Positions 18,883 to 26,456 of a DNA stretch of 64,000 nt are shown here, one piece after another. The position numbers were made by a program, and so were the translations under genes. Origin of the DNA: Moorella mulderi DSM 14980 (GTDB taxonomy: Bacteria; Bacillota; DSM-521; Neomoorellales; Neomoorellaceae); assembly GCF_001594015.1 (NCBI RefSeq), contig NZ_LTBC01000002.1:248001-312000 (forward strand). The letters run 5' to 3'. Below the pieces are notes generated by a model. That model saw only the letters and a program-made list of their open reading frames with translations. It was not told where the DNA came from and did not search any database. Positions within the stretch are counted from its first letter, which is position 1. The number at the start of each line of letters is the position of its first letter.

Positions 18883-19030
18883 AAAAACCGTGTGAGTATC
18901 AATCCTTTAACCTTCTAGGGGGTGTCTGTGGGACGTCCCCGAAAAATATTTTGGTAGCTATGTATAAGATTGGCCGGGGAGGTTATAATAGGAATACACA
19001 CTCACTTCTTCAAAGACCTCCTTGAGCCAG

Positions 19031-19071
19031 CAGGGCCTTGAGCAACGACGTTCAAGGCCCTGCCGGTTTTT
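19031..19071 (+). terminator. Rho-independent terminator of the tetrapyrrole operon
   Basis: Perfect 11-base inverted repeat CAGGGCCTTGA / TCAAGGCCCTG (19031-19041 and 19052-19062) followed by TTTTT at 19067-19071. It lies about 150 bases after hemL and before the convergent pseudogene. Confidence 0.9.
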
Positions 19072-19094
19072 CGGGGCTCACCACCGGTTACCAG

Positions 19095-19969
19095 CTATAA
19101 CGGCCGGATATCGACCCGGTGGTCGTAAAAGGTACTGCCGCCTCCCAGGTCGGTCAACTCGTCGCCAATGACGCTGTTAATGTTGCGTTTGCCGGGGGAA
19201 TGCTGGCACCACCAGACCCCGGGAGCCACGGCGACACCCGGAGGAACGTCGCTGCTGGCCCGCACTTTGAGGAGGCAGGAGCCGCGCTGGTTGTAAACCT
19301 CAGCCAGGGTGCCATCCACCAGGCCTTTTTTACGGCAGTCATCGGGGTTGAGGAGAACCTGAGGGCCGCCTTCCCGTTCCCGGAGGGGAGCCAGCTGCCC
19401 GAAATTGGAGTTGAGGGCAAAATGGGCCGGGGCCGTGAGGAGGTAGAAAGGATAAAGGCCGGCCCGTTCAGTATCGCCCGGCGGCTCGTAGCCGGGGAGT
19501 TGGGCACCGGCAGCCACAAGTTCGATTTTACCTGAAGGGGTGGCAAATCCCCGGGCCGGTTTTAGTTTAACAGCCCTGCCGGCAGCCAGGGCTTCGCGGT
19601 CTACCTTGTCAAGGGGTATCTCTGCCGGGCCTGCTGGACCAGGGAGAGGAAATGGATACTGGTAGAGGCCGGGTTCATACCCCAGATGATTACCAGGTCC
19701 GCATCGACAACCGTCTCCGGGGCTTCCGTCCAGGAAATAGGCGTAAAAAGGCCGCTGCCTTTGGGACCGCTACGCTTTAAGGGCGTCAGAATCCGTTCCG
19801 GGGAGTGAATGAGTTGCGGGTAATGGCGCATTTTGGCGCAAGTATATCCCCTCGTGTAGGGGTGCTCCGGGTCGCCGCTGACTTTAGTCACCCGGCCGTC
19901 GTTAACTTCAATGAGCAAGCCACAGGCATCGGGGCAGTCGAGGGGACAGACGGAACGATAGGTAGCCAT
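19095..19969 (-). pseudogene. Decayed molybdopterin oxidoreductase
   Basis: Remnant of a roughly 700-residue molybdopterin oxidoreductase. The N-terminal part (from 19969, CPLDCPDACGLL with the 4Fe-4S ligands, later YTCAKMRHYPQLIHSPERI) runs to SWTEA and then jumps to VVDADLVIIWGMNPASTS, an in-frame loss of about 100 residues. After ARQRYPL the frame breaks near 19610. Coding resumes in another frame with the C-terminal dinucleotide-binding domain (ATPSGKIELVAAG, LNPDDCRKKGLVDG, GVWWCQHSPGKRNINSV). About 290 codons survive and the central Mo site is gone, so it cannot be active. It is downstream of azlCD on the same strand. Confidence 0.88.
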
Positions 19970-19986
19970 AGTTAAAAACCTTCCTT

Positions 19987-20298
19987 TCAGTGCTGGACCA
20001 GGACCATGGCCAGCATGCCGGTTAAAATGGTCAGGGCCATGCTGCGGGTCTTCAGAGCTACTATCCCAGTGGGGATGGCAGCCAGCAGGTAGGGGTTAGC
20101 GGTCAAAGCCAGCTTGCCACCTGGCAGTAGCAGTCCCGGCGCCAGCAGGGCGGCCAAGACGGCCGCTGGAACATAACTTAGCCAGCGTAAAAAAACCTCC
20201 GGTAACCCCATGCGACTCAGAACTACCAGGGGGAGCATCCGGGGCAAGTAGGTTACCAGGGCGGTACCGAGAATAATAATTAAAATTTGCCTGTCCAT
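19987..20298 (-). CDS. azlD: AzlD family branched-chain amino acid export subunit
   Basis: A 103-residue integral membrane protein with three to four hydrophobic segments and the AzlD start (TALVTYLPRMLPLVVLSRMGLPEVFLRWL). With AzlC it forms a two-component exporter for branched-chain amino acids or analogues. Its start overlaps the end of azlC by 19 bases, so the two are coupled. Confidence 0.92.
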   Translation of the reverse strand: MDRQILIIILGTALVTYLPRMLPLVVLSRMGLPEVFLRWLSYVPAAVLAALLAPGLLLPGGKLALTANPYLLAAIPTGIVALKTRSMALTILTGMLAMVLVQH

Positions 20299-21014
20299 GG
20301 TTCCAGGATCACCCCCAGGGTGGCGGCTATCACCGTTGCCAGGATGATGTTCCAGCTGCCGGGCCAGAGGAGGGCAATAACTACCGAAAATAGAGCCGCC
20401 AGGGCAGCAACCACCAGGGTCTGCTTATCCTTTAACTGCATGACCAGCAGGATGATGAACATGGCCGGCAGGGCAAAGTTGAAACCGAAACGGGCCGGAT
20501 CCCCCATCAAATTCCCCGCCAGTCCGCCCAGCAGCGAGGCCAGCACCCAGGAAAAATGGGCCGTCAGGTTAAGGCCGAAATGATAGGGAAGATGGGCCTC
20601 GTGGTCGCTGTAGTGGTTGATGGCCACGGCAAAGGTCTCGTCGGTAATTTCCGCTGCCAGCAGGGCCAGGGCGGCTGGACGGAAACGCCGTAAATGGGGT
20701 ACCAGGGAGGCACTGAAGAGCAGGTGGCGCAGGTTGACCAGGAAGACGGTGAAAATAATGGCGGCCGCTGTCACGCCGCTGCCAAACATGCTAACGGCAA
20801 TAAACTGGCCGGAGCCGGCATAGAGCAGCACCGACATGAGTACTGTCTCCCAGAGGTTAAAGCCCGCCTCCCGGGCCAGGACACCGTAGGCAAAGCCGAG
20901 GGGTAAATAGCCGAGGACGATGGGCAGGGCTGCCCGGACACCTTGCCACATAAGGGGGGCAATCTCTACAGGTACGGTAACATCGCGGGGCAAAACTTCA
21001 TCCTGAGGTTGCAT
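20280..21014 (-). CDS. azlC: AzlC family branched-chain amino acid exporter
   Basis: The large subunit of the AzlCD exporter, 244 residues with about six to seven membrane segments. The family pattern GVRAALPIVLGYLPLGFAYGVLAREAG opens the membrane part, with SGQFIAVSMFGSG and VNLRHLLFSASLVPHLR downstream. ATG 21014 is chosen (AAGGAGA seven bases upstream); the frame extends further but has no better site. The operon runs azlC, azlD, then the decayed oxidoreductase. Confidence 0.92.
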   Translation of the reverse strand: MQPQDEVLPRDVTVPVEIAPLMWQGVRAALPIVLGYLPLGFAYGVLAREAGFNLWETVLMSVLLYAGSGQFIAVSMFGSGVTAAAIIFTVFLVNLRHLLFSASLVPHLRRFRPAALALLAAEITDETFAVAINHYSDHEAHLPYHFGLNLTAHFSWVLASLLGGLAGNLMGDPARFGFNFALPAMFIILLVMQLKDKQTLVVAALAALFSVVIALLWPGSWNIILATVIAATLGVILEPWTGKF

Positions 21015-21151
21015 GTCTAATCTCCTTTCCGCAATGATTCTATAACACTTGCCCCGCCGGTGCAATTAGAAAAAGCCGGCCACCAGTAACATCCTGGTAA
21101 CAACTGGCATAGCTTATAACATAAGAACCCTTTTATGGAAGGAGTAATAGT

Positions 21152-21445
21152 ATGAACGGTTCCTATCATAAAACTAAAAGAGCCCTGGAAATCGACCTGG
21201 AAGAGATCAGGCTCCTGGCTGAAGCCGCGGCGGCAACACCTTCCTTTGGCGTCCGGCATACCCTTTTAAACCACATCCTGGGTGAAGTAGAAGAAGCCAT
21301 ATTCTGGAACCACCACCTGGCCCATTTAATGGCCTACGAACCGCCCTATCAACCGCCTTACCCGCCGCCTTATAAACCGCCAAGGCCGCCTTACTATGAT
21401 GACCCTGTCCCTTACAGTGAAAAACCTGCGGAAGAAAAGAAATAG
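21152..21445 (+). CDS. Small protein with Pro/Tyr-rich tail, 97 aa
   Basis: Unknown family. Residues 1-60 are helical and acidic (ALEIDLEEIRLLAEAAAAT), and residues 62-85 are a low-complexity PPYQPPYPPPY-type repeat, followed by a charged end (EEKK). No signal peptide. The start has GGAAGGAG upstream. The next gene, 16 bases on, encodes a shorter protein with a similar helical part and the same EKK ending, so they look like diverged paralogues in one operon. Pro/Tyr tails occur in spore or surface proteins and in interaction modules, but nothing here fixes a role. Confidence 0.75.
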   Translation: MNGSYHKTKRALEIDLEEIRLLAEAAAATPSFGVRHTLLNHILGEVEEAIFWNHHLAHLMAYEPPYQPPYPPPYKPPRPPYYDDPVPYSEKPAEEKK

Positions 21446-21460
21446 AAAGGAGAAAGAACT

Positions 21461-21691
21461 ATGCACTGGTTGGATAAACTGCGCCAGGTCCTACGCCTTG
21501 ATGAGGAAGAGCTGACCCTCTGGCCGGAAATTGCCTCTACAGCCCCGGATGGAGTCAAGCAAATAATTAACAGTATGCTGGAGCGGGAAAAGAAAGAAAT
21601 GGAAGACATAAAGAAGATCCTGCAAATGTACGGCGGGGCGCCAGGTTATCCTGACCCCTATAGCGGCTTTGCTGAGGGAGAAAAGAAATAG
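21461..21691 (+). CDS. Small acidic helical protein, 76 aa (paralogue of previous gene)
   Basis: Starts with ATG behind GAAAGGAGAAAG. The LDKLRQVLRLDEEELTLWPEIASTAPDGVKQIINSMLERE stretch aligns by pattern with the N-terminal half of the upstream protein (both read acidic helix, AxxTP/AP, then a helix ending in Glu-rich residues). A short GYPDPYSGF segment replaces the long Pro/Tyr tail. Followed by a terminator, so the two genes form a dicistronic unit. Function unknown. Confidence 0.75.
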   Translation: MHWLDKLRQVLRLDEEELTLWPEIASTAPDGVKQIINSMLEREKKEMEDIKKILQMYGGAPGYPDPYSGFAEGEKK

Positions 21692-21706
21692 GGTAGTGAC
21701 TAAGTG

Positions 21707-21737
21707 ACCCGGGATTGAAACACCCGGGTAAATTTTT
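21707..21737 (+). terminator. Terminator after the small-protein pair
   Basis: ACCCGGG (21707-21713) and CCCGGGT (21723-21729) form a seven-base stem, followed by a T-run at 21733-21737. Confidence 0.75.
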
Positions 21738-21846
21738 GCTACTTCCTGCCGTGGTTAATTTACAAAGCAGGAAAAGGCCGGCTTTTACCAGAGGGAAGCA
21801 GGATTTTACCTGGACAGGGCGAATTTTGTAGGAGGGAGGTGCTGCA

Positions 21847-23793
21847 ATGGCTGAAGGCCCGGTTTTTGCCCTGGATGTGGGGACCCGCAAAGTCGCTGGC
21901 CTGGTACTGGCCCCCGGGACAAAGGGTTACCACATCCGGGCGGCAGCAATAGTTGAACACCAGCAGCGCGCTATGCTGGACGGCCAGATCCATGATATTC
22001 CCCAGGTAGCCCTGGCCATCCAGGCGGTTAAAGAACAACTGGAAAAAAAGTTACATATGCCTTTAAAAGAAGCAGCGGTAGCCGCTGCCGGCCGGGCTTT
22101 AAAAACCCAGCGGGCCACCGCCGAGGAAGAAATATCGCCGGCTACGGAAATCAGTGGCCAGGATGTGCTGGCCCTGGAGGCGGCAGCCGTCCAGGAAGCA
22201 GAAAAACGTCTCCTGGATGGTAGTGAAAATCAATTGGCCTACCACTGTGTGGGTTACAGTGTGGTGGGCTACAGCCTCGATGGTCATCCCATCGGTAACC
22301 TGGTTGGCCAGCGGGGCCAGCGCATGGCTACTGAAGTTATAGCCACCTTTTTGCCCCGGGTGGTGGTAGATTCCCTGGTGGCGTCCCTGCAAAGGGCAGG
22401 GCTCACCATGGCTTCCCTTACCCTGGAACCCATTGCCGCCAGCGCCGTGGCCGTACCGGCAGCCATGCGGGGATTAAACCTGGCCCTGGTAGATATCGGC
22501 GCCGGCACTTCCGACATTGCCATTACCGGCCAGGGCACCATTACCGGCTACGCCATGGTACCCTCAGCCGGGGATGAAATTACCGAAGCCCTGGCAGGGG
22601 CCCTCCTTTTGGACTTTCATACAGCCGAAGCAGTCAAGCGCCAGTTATTAAAAAATGCCAGTGTGACCTTTACCGATATCGTCGGGCAACAACGCACCCT
22701 ACCGGCACCCGGGATTATAGAGGCCATTAAACAGGCGGTAACTGAGCTGGCCCGGCAGATCGCCACCCAGATTATCTTGCTCAACGGCCGCGCCCCCCAG
22801 GCCGTCCTGCTGGTAGGGGGTGGTAGCCTGACCCCGGGACTCCCTGAGGCCCTGGCCGGACAGCTGGAAATACCGCCGGACAGGGTGGCCGTGCGCGGCC
22901 GGGAAGTTTTAAATGGCATCAGCGGCGCTAAAAATTTGCAGGGACCCCAGGCCATTACCCCTATTGGGATCGCCATTACAGCCTTAAAGCAGGAAGGCCT
23001 GGGCCTGGCCCGGGTAATTGTCAACGGCCGGCCGGTGCATTTCCTGGCCGGGCAGCAGATGACGGTTACCCAGGCCCTGCTGGCAGCCGGCATCCCAGCG
23101 CGCCTGCTTTACGGCCGGCCGGGTAAGGGCCTGGGGGTGGAAATTAACGGCCGCCTGACCTTTCTCCGCGGCCAGCCCGGGCAGCCGGGAACCATCCTGG
23201 TGAATAATTCCCCAGCCACCCTGGATACCACCGTCAGGCCCGGCGATGAAATCCAGGTGATTCCGGGCCGGGATGGCGCCGATGCCCGGGGTACAATAAA
23301 AGACCTGGTGCCGGAACTTACTCCTAAAACAATTACCTTTAACGGCCGCCAGGTTACCCTGGAACCCCTGATTATCATGAATGATAACCAGGTGGATTAC
23401 CATACCCAGGTAGAAGATCAGGCCCGCATCACCTATGAACCCCTGGATACGGTAGCCCGGGTCCTGGCTAGGCTGGGGGAGTCCCTGGAAGGCACTATTC
23501 TTTTAAACGGCCAGCCGGTCCGGCCCGAAGCTCCCATCAAAGATGGCGACAACCTGGTCACAGGGGTAGAGGCTACCGGCCGGGCCATAACTATCATCTT
23601 AAATGGCCGCCCGGCTACCCTCAAAGTCCAGGCAGCCGATGTTTTATTTACCGATGTTTTTAATTACCTGGATTTCCCGTCAACACCGCCGCCGGGCCGG
23701 AAAAGGCTGGTAATGGAGGTTAACGGCCGTCCGGCCGAATTTACTACCCCCCTGGCCGAAGGAGATCAGGTTACTTTACGCTGGGACCCTTGA
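21847..23793 (+). CDS. FtsA-like actin-fold protein with C-terminal beta-grasp-like repeats
   Basis: Residues 1-375 form an FtsA/PilM-type ATPase: FALDVGTRKVAGLVL (phosphate 1), an SHS2-like insert, LALVDIGAGTSDIAI (phosphate 2) and AVLLVGGGSLTPGLPEAL (adenosine). It lacks a clear C-terminal amphipathic membrane helix of true FtsA. Residues 385-648 contain seven copies of a short NGRP-type unit (VNGRPVHFLAG, INGRLTFLRG, FNGRQVTLEP, LNGQPVRPEA, LNGRPATLKV, VNGRPAEFTT), each followed by a GD-turn, resembling stacked beta-grasp domains. Start ATG 21847 has GGAGGGAGG upstream. It is monocistronic. A scaffold linking an actin-like ATPase to a partner is plausible, but no partner is visible. Confidence 0.85.
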   Translation: MAEGPVFALDVGTRKVAGLVLAPGTKGYHIRAAAIVEHQQRAMLDGQIHDIPQVALAIQAVKEQLEKKLHMPLKEAAVAAAGRALKTQRATAEEEISPATEISGQDVLALEAAAVQEAEKRLLDGSENQLAYHCVGYSVVGYSLDGHPIGNLVGQRGQRMATEVIATFLPRVVVDSLVASLQRAGLTMASLTLEPIAASAVAVPAAMRGLNLALVDIGAGTSDIAITGQGTITGYAMVPSAGDEITEALAGALLLDFHTAEAVKRQLLKNASVTFTDIVGQQRTLPAPGIIEAIKQAVTELARQIATQIILLNGRAPQAVLLVGGGSLTPGLPEALAGQLEIPPDRVAVRGREVLNGISGAKNLQGPQAITPIGIAITALKQEGLGLARVIVNGRPVHFLAGQQMTVTQALLAAGIPARLLYGRPGKGLGVEINGRLTFLRGQPGQPGTILVNNSPATLDTTVRPGDEIQVIPGRDGADARGTIKDLVPELTPKTITFNGRQVTLEPLIIMNDNQVDYHTQVEDQARITYEPLDTVARVLARLGESLEGTILLNGQPVRPEAPIKDGDNLVTGVEATGRAITIILNGRPATLKVQAADVLFTDVFNYLDFPSTPPPGRKRLVMEVNGRPAEFTTPLAEGDQVTLRWDP

Positions 23794-23818
23794 CAGGTAG
23801 CCGGTGGGCTGCTATAAT
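23790..23818 (+). promoter_or_regulatory. Promoter of tRNA-Leu
   Basis: Consensus TTGACA at 23790-23795 and TATAAT at 23813-23818 with a 17-base spacer. The -35 box overlaps the stop codon of the preceding gene. Confidence 0.9.
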
Positions 23819-23848
23819 TAATCTTGCTCCTGAAGGGAGCGATTGCGG

Positions 23849-23936
23849 GCGGCAGTGGCGGAATTGGCAGACGCGCTAGATTCAGGTTCTAGTCCTGGTC
23901 TACAGGGTGGGGGTTCAAATCCCTTCTGCCGCACCA
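23849..23936 (+). tRNA. tRNA-Leu (anticodon CAG)
   Basis: Acceptor strands GCGGCAG / CTGCCGC, encoded CCA end, anticodon stem CTAGA/TCTAG with loop TTCAGGT (anticodon CAG), a long variable arm typical of class II tRNAs, and T-loop GGTTCAAATCC. Own promoter and terminator. Confidence 0.97.
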
Positions 23937-23947
23937 CTGATAGAAGC

Positions 23948-23987
23948 GAGACCCTTGACATCCTCTGTCAAGGGTCTCGTTATTTTT
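23948..23987 (+). terminator. Terminator of tRNA-Leu
   Basis: Thirteen-base perfect stem GAGACCCTTGACA / TGTCAAGGGTCTC (23948-23960 and 23966-23978) with loop TCCTC, then GTTATTTTT. Confidence 0.92.
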
Positions 23988-24063
23988 AATTAAAATTGGT
24001 CATGGTATTTGTGTAATAAAAAAGGAGTTTCCCTTAAATAGTAGAAATATAAAAGGTACTTAT

Positions 24064-24087
24064 TTCGATCCAGATCGACATTATAAT
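24064..24087 (+). promoter_or_regulatory. Possible promoter/operator upstream of chrA
   Basis: TATAAT at 24082-24087 is preceded by an inverted repeat CGATC-CA-GATCG at about 24066-24077, lying where a repressor would cover the -35/-10 spacer. The -35 box is weak. Suggestive only. Confidence 0.4.
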
Positions 24088-24113
24088 CGATGAAAGGATG
24101 AAGGAAAACCTGA

Positions 24114-24662
24114 ATGCTCAAGACGCTGCTGGACCTTTTTATAGGTTTTGGGCGGGCGACCTTGCTGGGCTATGGGGGAGGACCGGCCATTGTACCTCTT
24201 TATGAGCACGAGGCAGTTGATATTTACCACTGGGTAACCCAGGAAGAGTTCGGCCAGGTATTGGCCTTTAGTAACGCCCTCCCGGGACCCATTGCTACCA
24301 AGTTAACCATGCTCATCGGCTATAAAGTAGCTGGCTGGCTGGGTGCTACCGTTGCTTTGATCGCCGTAACCATCCCTGTATTTATAATCTTGATTGGTTT
24401 CTTCGCCTTTCTGGAGAAATTCAAGGATAGCCCCTTCTTAAAGGGCATGGTGGCCGGCATCAGACCCGTGGTTTTCGTGATGCTGGCTATGCTGGCCTGG
24501 GACTTTGCCAAATATGCCTTTGTGCCCAAAAACACGGGCCCCCTCAACTGGCTCCCCTTTGGCATTGCGGCCGCTTATTTTATCCTGGTCCATTATCTCA
24601 ATTTAAACCCCATTTTAGGTGTAGTTGCTTCTTTGATTCTCGGAGGGATTTTTCTGCGATGA
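24114..24662 (+). CDS. chrA: Half-size chromate transporter (CHR family)
   Basis: A 182-residue protein made of one CHR domain with about five to six membrane segments. The family signature GYGGGPAIVPLYEHEAV and the VLAFSNALPGPIATKL stretch are present. Full-size ChrA has two such domains; short forms normally occur as adjacent pairs of opposite topology. Here only one copy is present, so it either homodimerises or has a distant partner. The substrate may not be chromate; the family name is historical. The gene is 33 bases upstream of the radical SAM gene and may be co-transcribed with it. Confidence 0.9.
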   Translation: MLKTLLDLFIGFGRATLLGYGGGPAIVPLYEHEAVDIYHWVTQEEFGQVLAFSNALPGPIATKLTMLIGYKVAGWLGATVALIAVTIPVFIILIGFFAFLEKFKDSPFLKGMVAGIRPVVFVMLAMLAWDFAKYAFVPKNTGPLNWLPFGIAAAYFILVHYLNLNPILGVVASLILGGIFLR

Positions 24663-24695
24663 ATGACAGGTTTTTTATAACTGCGCCGGTCATCT

Positions 24696-26093
24696 ATGGA
24701 TAGCTTTCAGCTGGCCGTCCTGACGGCCGCCCGGTATAATATCTTACCGCTGACTTCCAGTTGTAATTTACGCTGCCTTTTCTGTAGCCACCGCCAGAAT
24801 CCTCCGGGAGTGGAAACGCGATACCTGCCCCCTTTAAAGCCGGAACAGGTTGACACCCTCCTGGACTTTCTAGATGGTACCCGAAAAATCGTCATTGGCG
24901 AGTCAGCTACCCGGCTCATTGAAGGAGAACCCCTGACCCATCCCGATTTTCTGGAAATCCTGGTCAGAGTGCGGCGGCGTTTTCCTGCAACCACCCTGGA
25001 GATTACTACCAATGGGACTTTATTGACCCGTGAACTGGCCAGGGCCCTGGCTGATCTGGGGCCCCTGGAAATAAACCTGTCCCTCAACAGCGCCAGCCCG
25101 GCAGGCCGGCTAAAACTCATGGGGGATAAGCAACCTGAAACGGCATTGCAGGCACCCCTGACCTTGCAGCAGGCCGGGATTACCTACCACGGGAGCCTGG
25201 TGGCCTTACCCTGGATTGCCAGCTGGCCGGATGTCCGGGAGACAATCCTTTACCTGGCCCGTTCCGGGGCCAGGACCATCCGCATCTTTTTACCCGGCTA
25301 CACCCGGCTGGCGCCGCCGGAGTTACGTTTTCCAGGAACTTTACGGCAGCAAATAGAAGCAGAATTGGAGCACCTCCGTAAGCAAACGGACGTCCCTTTG
25401 CTGCTGGAACCCCCTTGCTTAAATAATCTAACGCCGGTAGTAGAGGGGGTTATCCCCGGTACCCCGGCTGCCAGGGCCGGCCTCCAAAGGGGCGATATCA
25501 TACTGGCCGTAGACGGGCAAAAACCCCGTTCCCGGGTAGAAGCCTATCGCCTGATTAACCGGCCAGGCAGGCGGCATTTAGTGGTACAATCCCGTACCGC
25601 CGCGGCAGCACCTTTCAGGAACGAAACTACCGGTTCCGGTCCGGATACGTCGCTTGCCGGGTATAAAGAACAAAGGCATTCTCTTGCCTTACTGGTGGAA
25701 AAGGACGGTAGCGGCCTTACCTTTAGCTGGGATTTTGACCCTGACATTCTCCAGGAAGTTGAGCAGGCCTGCCGGCATCACCATGCCCGGCGGGCGCTGA
25801 TTATGACTTCTGAACTGGCCGGTAACGTAATAAAGGAAGCCGTGGCTGGGTTCCCCTGGGACCTGGAGGTAATAACTGCTCCCAGCCGCTTTTTTGGCGG
25901 CTCCATCGCCTGCGCCGGTTTATTAACCTTAGGGGATTTTAAGATTGCCTGGCAGGAGTGGCGTCAGGATCACAACCCCGTTGACCTCATTATCTTACCT
26001 GCCATAGCCTTTGACTACCGGGGCTTCGACCTGACGGGGCAACATTACCTGGACCTGGCAAGTGCTACCGGCGTCCCGGTAGTACCGGTATAA
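24696..26093 (+). CDS. Radical SAM protein with internal PDZ domain and DUF512-like C-terminus
   Basis: Residues 10-235 are a radical SAM domain: cluster motif SSCNLRCLFCSH, GEPLTHPDF, and ITTNGTLLT. Residues 245-300 read as a PDZ domain (VEGVIPGTPAARAGLQRGDIILAVDG). Residues 330-465 resemble the C-terminal half of clostridial PDZ/DUF512 iron-sulfur proteins (LTFSWDFDPDI, ALIMTSELAGNVIKEAVAG, FFGGSIACAGLLTLGDF). In the usual DUF512 proteins the PDZ is N-terminal; here the order is radical SAM, PDZ, C-domain. The ribosome site is weak. It is probably in one transcript with the half-size ChrA. Substrate unknown. Confidence 0.85.
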   Translation: MDSFQLAVLTAARYNILPLTSSCNLRCLFCSHRQNPPGVETRYLPPLKPEQVDTLLDFLDGTRKIVIGESATRLIEGEPLTHPDFLEILVRVRRRFPATTLEITTNGTLLTRELARALADLGPLEINLSLNSASPAGRLKLMGDKQPETALQAPLTLQQAGITYHGSLVALPWIASWPDVRETILYLARSGARTIRIFLPGYTRLAPPELRFPGTLRQQIEAELEHLRKQTDVPLLLEPPCLNNLTPVVEGVIPGTPAARAGLQRGDIILAVDGQKPRSRVEAYRLINRPGRRHLVVQSRTAAAAPFRNETTGSGPDTSLAGYKEQRHSLALLVEKDGSGLTFSWDFDPDILQEVEQACRHHHARRALIMTSELAGNVIKEAVAGFPWDLEVITAPSRFFGGSIACAGLLTLGDFKIAWQEWRQDHNPVDLIILPAIAFDYRGFDLTGQHYLDLASATGVPVVPV

Positions 26094-26136
26094 AGGGAGC
26101 CCGATTATCTGGACTCCAGGCTTCTCCACCGCTTAT

Positions 26137-26164
26137 AAAAAAATAACCCCGCTATCTGCGGGGT
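26137..26164 (-). terminator. Terminator of the 45-residue small gene
   Basis: ACCCCGC (26146-26152) / GCGGGGT (26158-26164) stem; on the minus strand it is followed by a run of T (A-run at 26137-26143 on the plus strand). It may also slow plus-strand transcripts from the radical SAM gene. Confidence 0.75.
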
Positions 26165-26179
26165 TCTACCGGTTAACTG

Positions 26180-26317
26180 CTAATTATCACCAAAGAAGAG
26201 AAGGATCAAGATCAGGAACAGGATAAAGATAAAACTGCCGCCAGGAAAAGTAAAGCCAAGGCTGCCATCCTGTGCGTTTTTTTTCGGTCCGAAGATGCTG
26301 CCGCCTTCCTCAGCCAT
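26180..26317 (-). CDS. Small single-span membrane protein, 45 aa
   Basis: A short gene read on the minus strand from ATG 26317, with a perfect GGAGGTG site at 26324-26330 and a terminator after it. The product has a hydrophilic Gly/Lys N-terminus (MAEEGGSIFGPKKN) and one hydrophobic C-terminal helix (SFIFILFLILILLFFG). The pattern of a glycine-rich short head and one C-terminal membrane span resembles YjcZ/sporulation-type small proteins of Firmicutes. That likeness is by pattern only. Confidence 0.75.
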   Translation of the reverse strand: MAEEGGSIFGPKKNAQDGSLGFTFPGGSFIFILFLILILLFFGDN

Positions 26318-26456
26318 TAGGTACACCTCCAATGGGATTTAGTCTACTGTAGCTTATTCAGGAGGACCTTAAGATGTCACTCTCTATAGCCAGGAAAGCC
26401 GGCCCAGATTTATAATATAGAAAGCAACGCTTGATCCGGGAGAGGAGGAAATCCCT

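Noticed and set aside
21320-21410. Pro-Pro-Tyr coding repeat as a CRISPR-like or tandem DNA repeat
   Set aside because: Units are short, irregular and in frame with a protein; there are no spacers.
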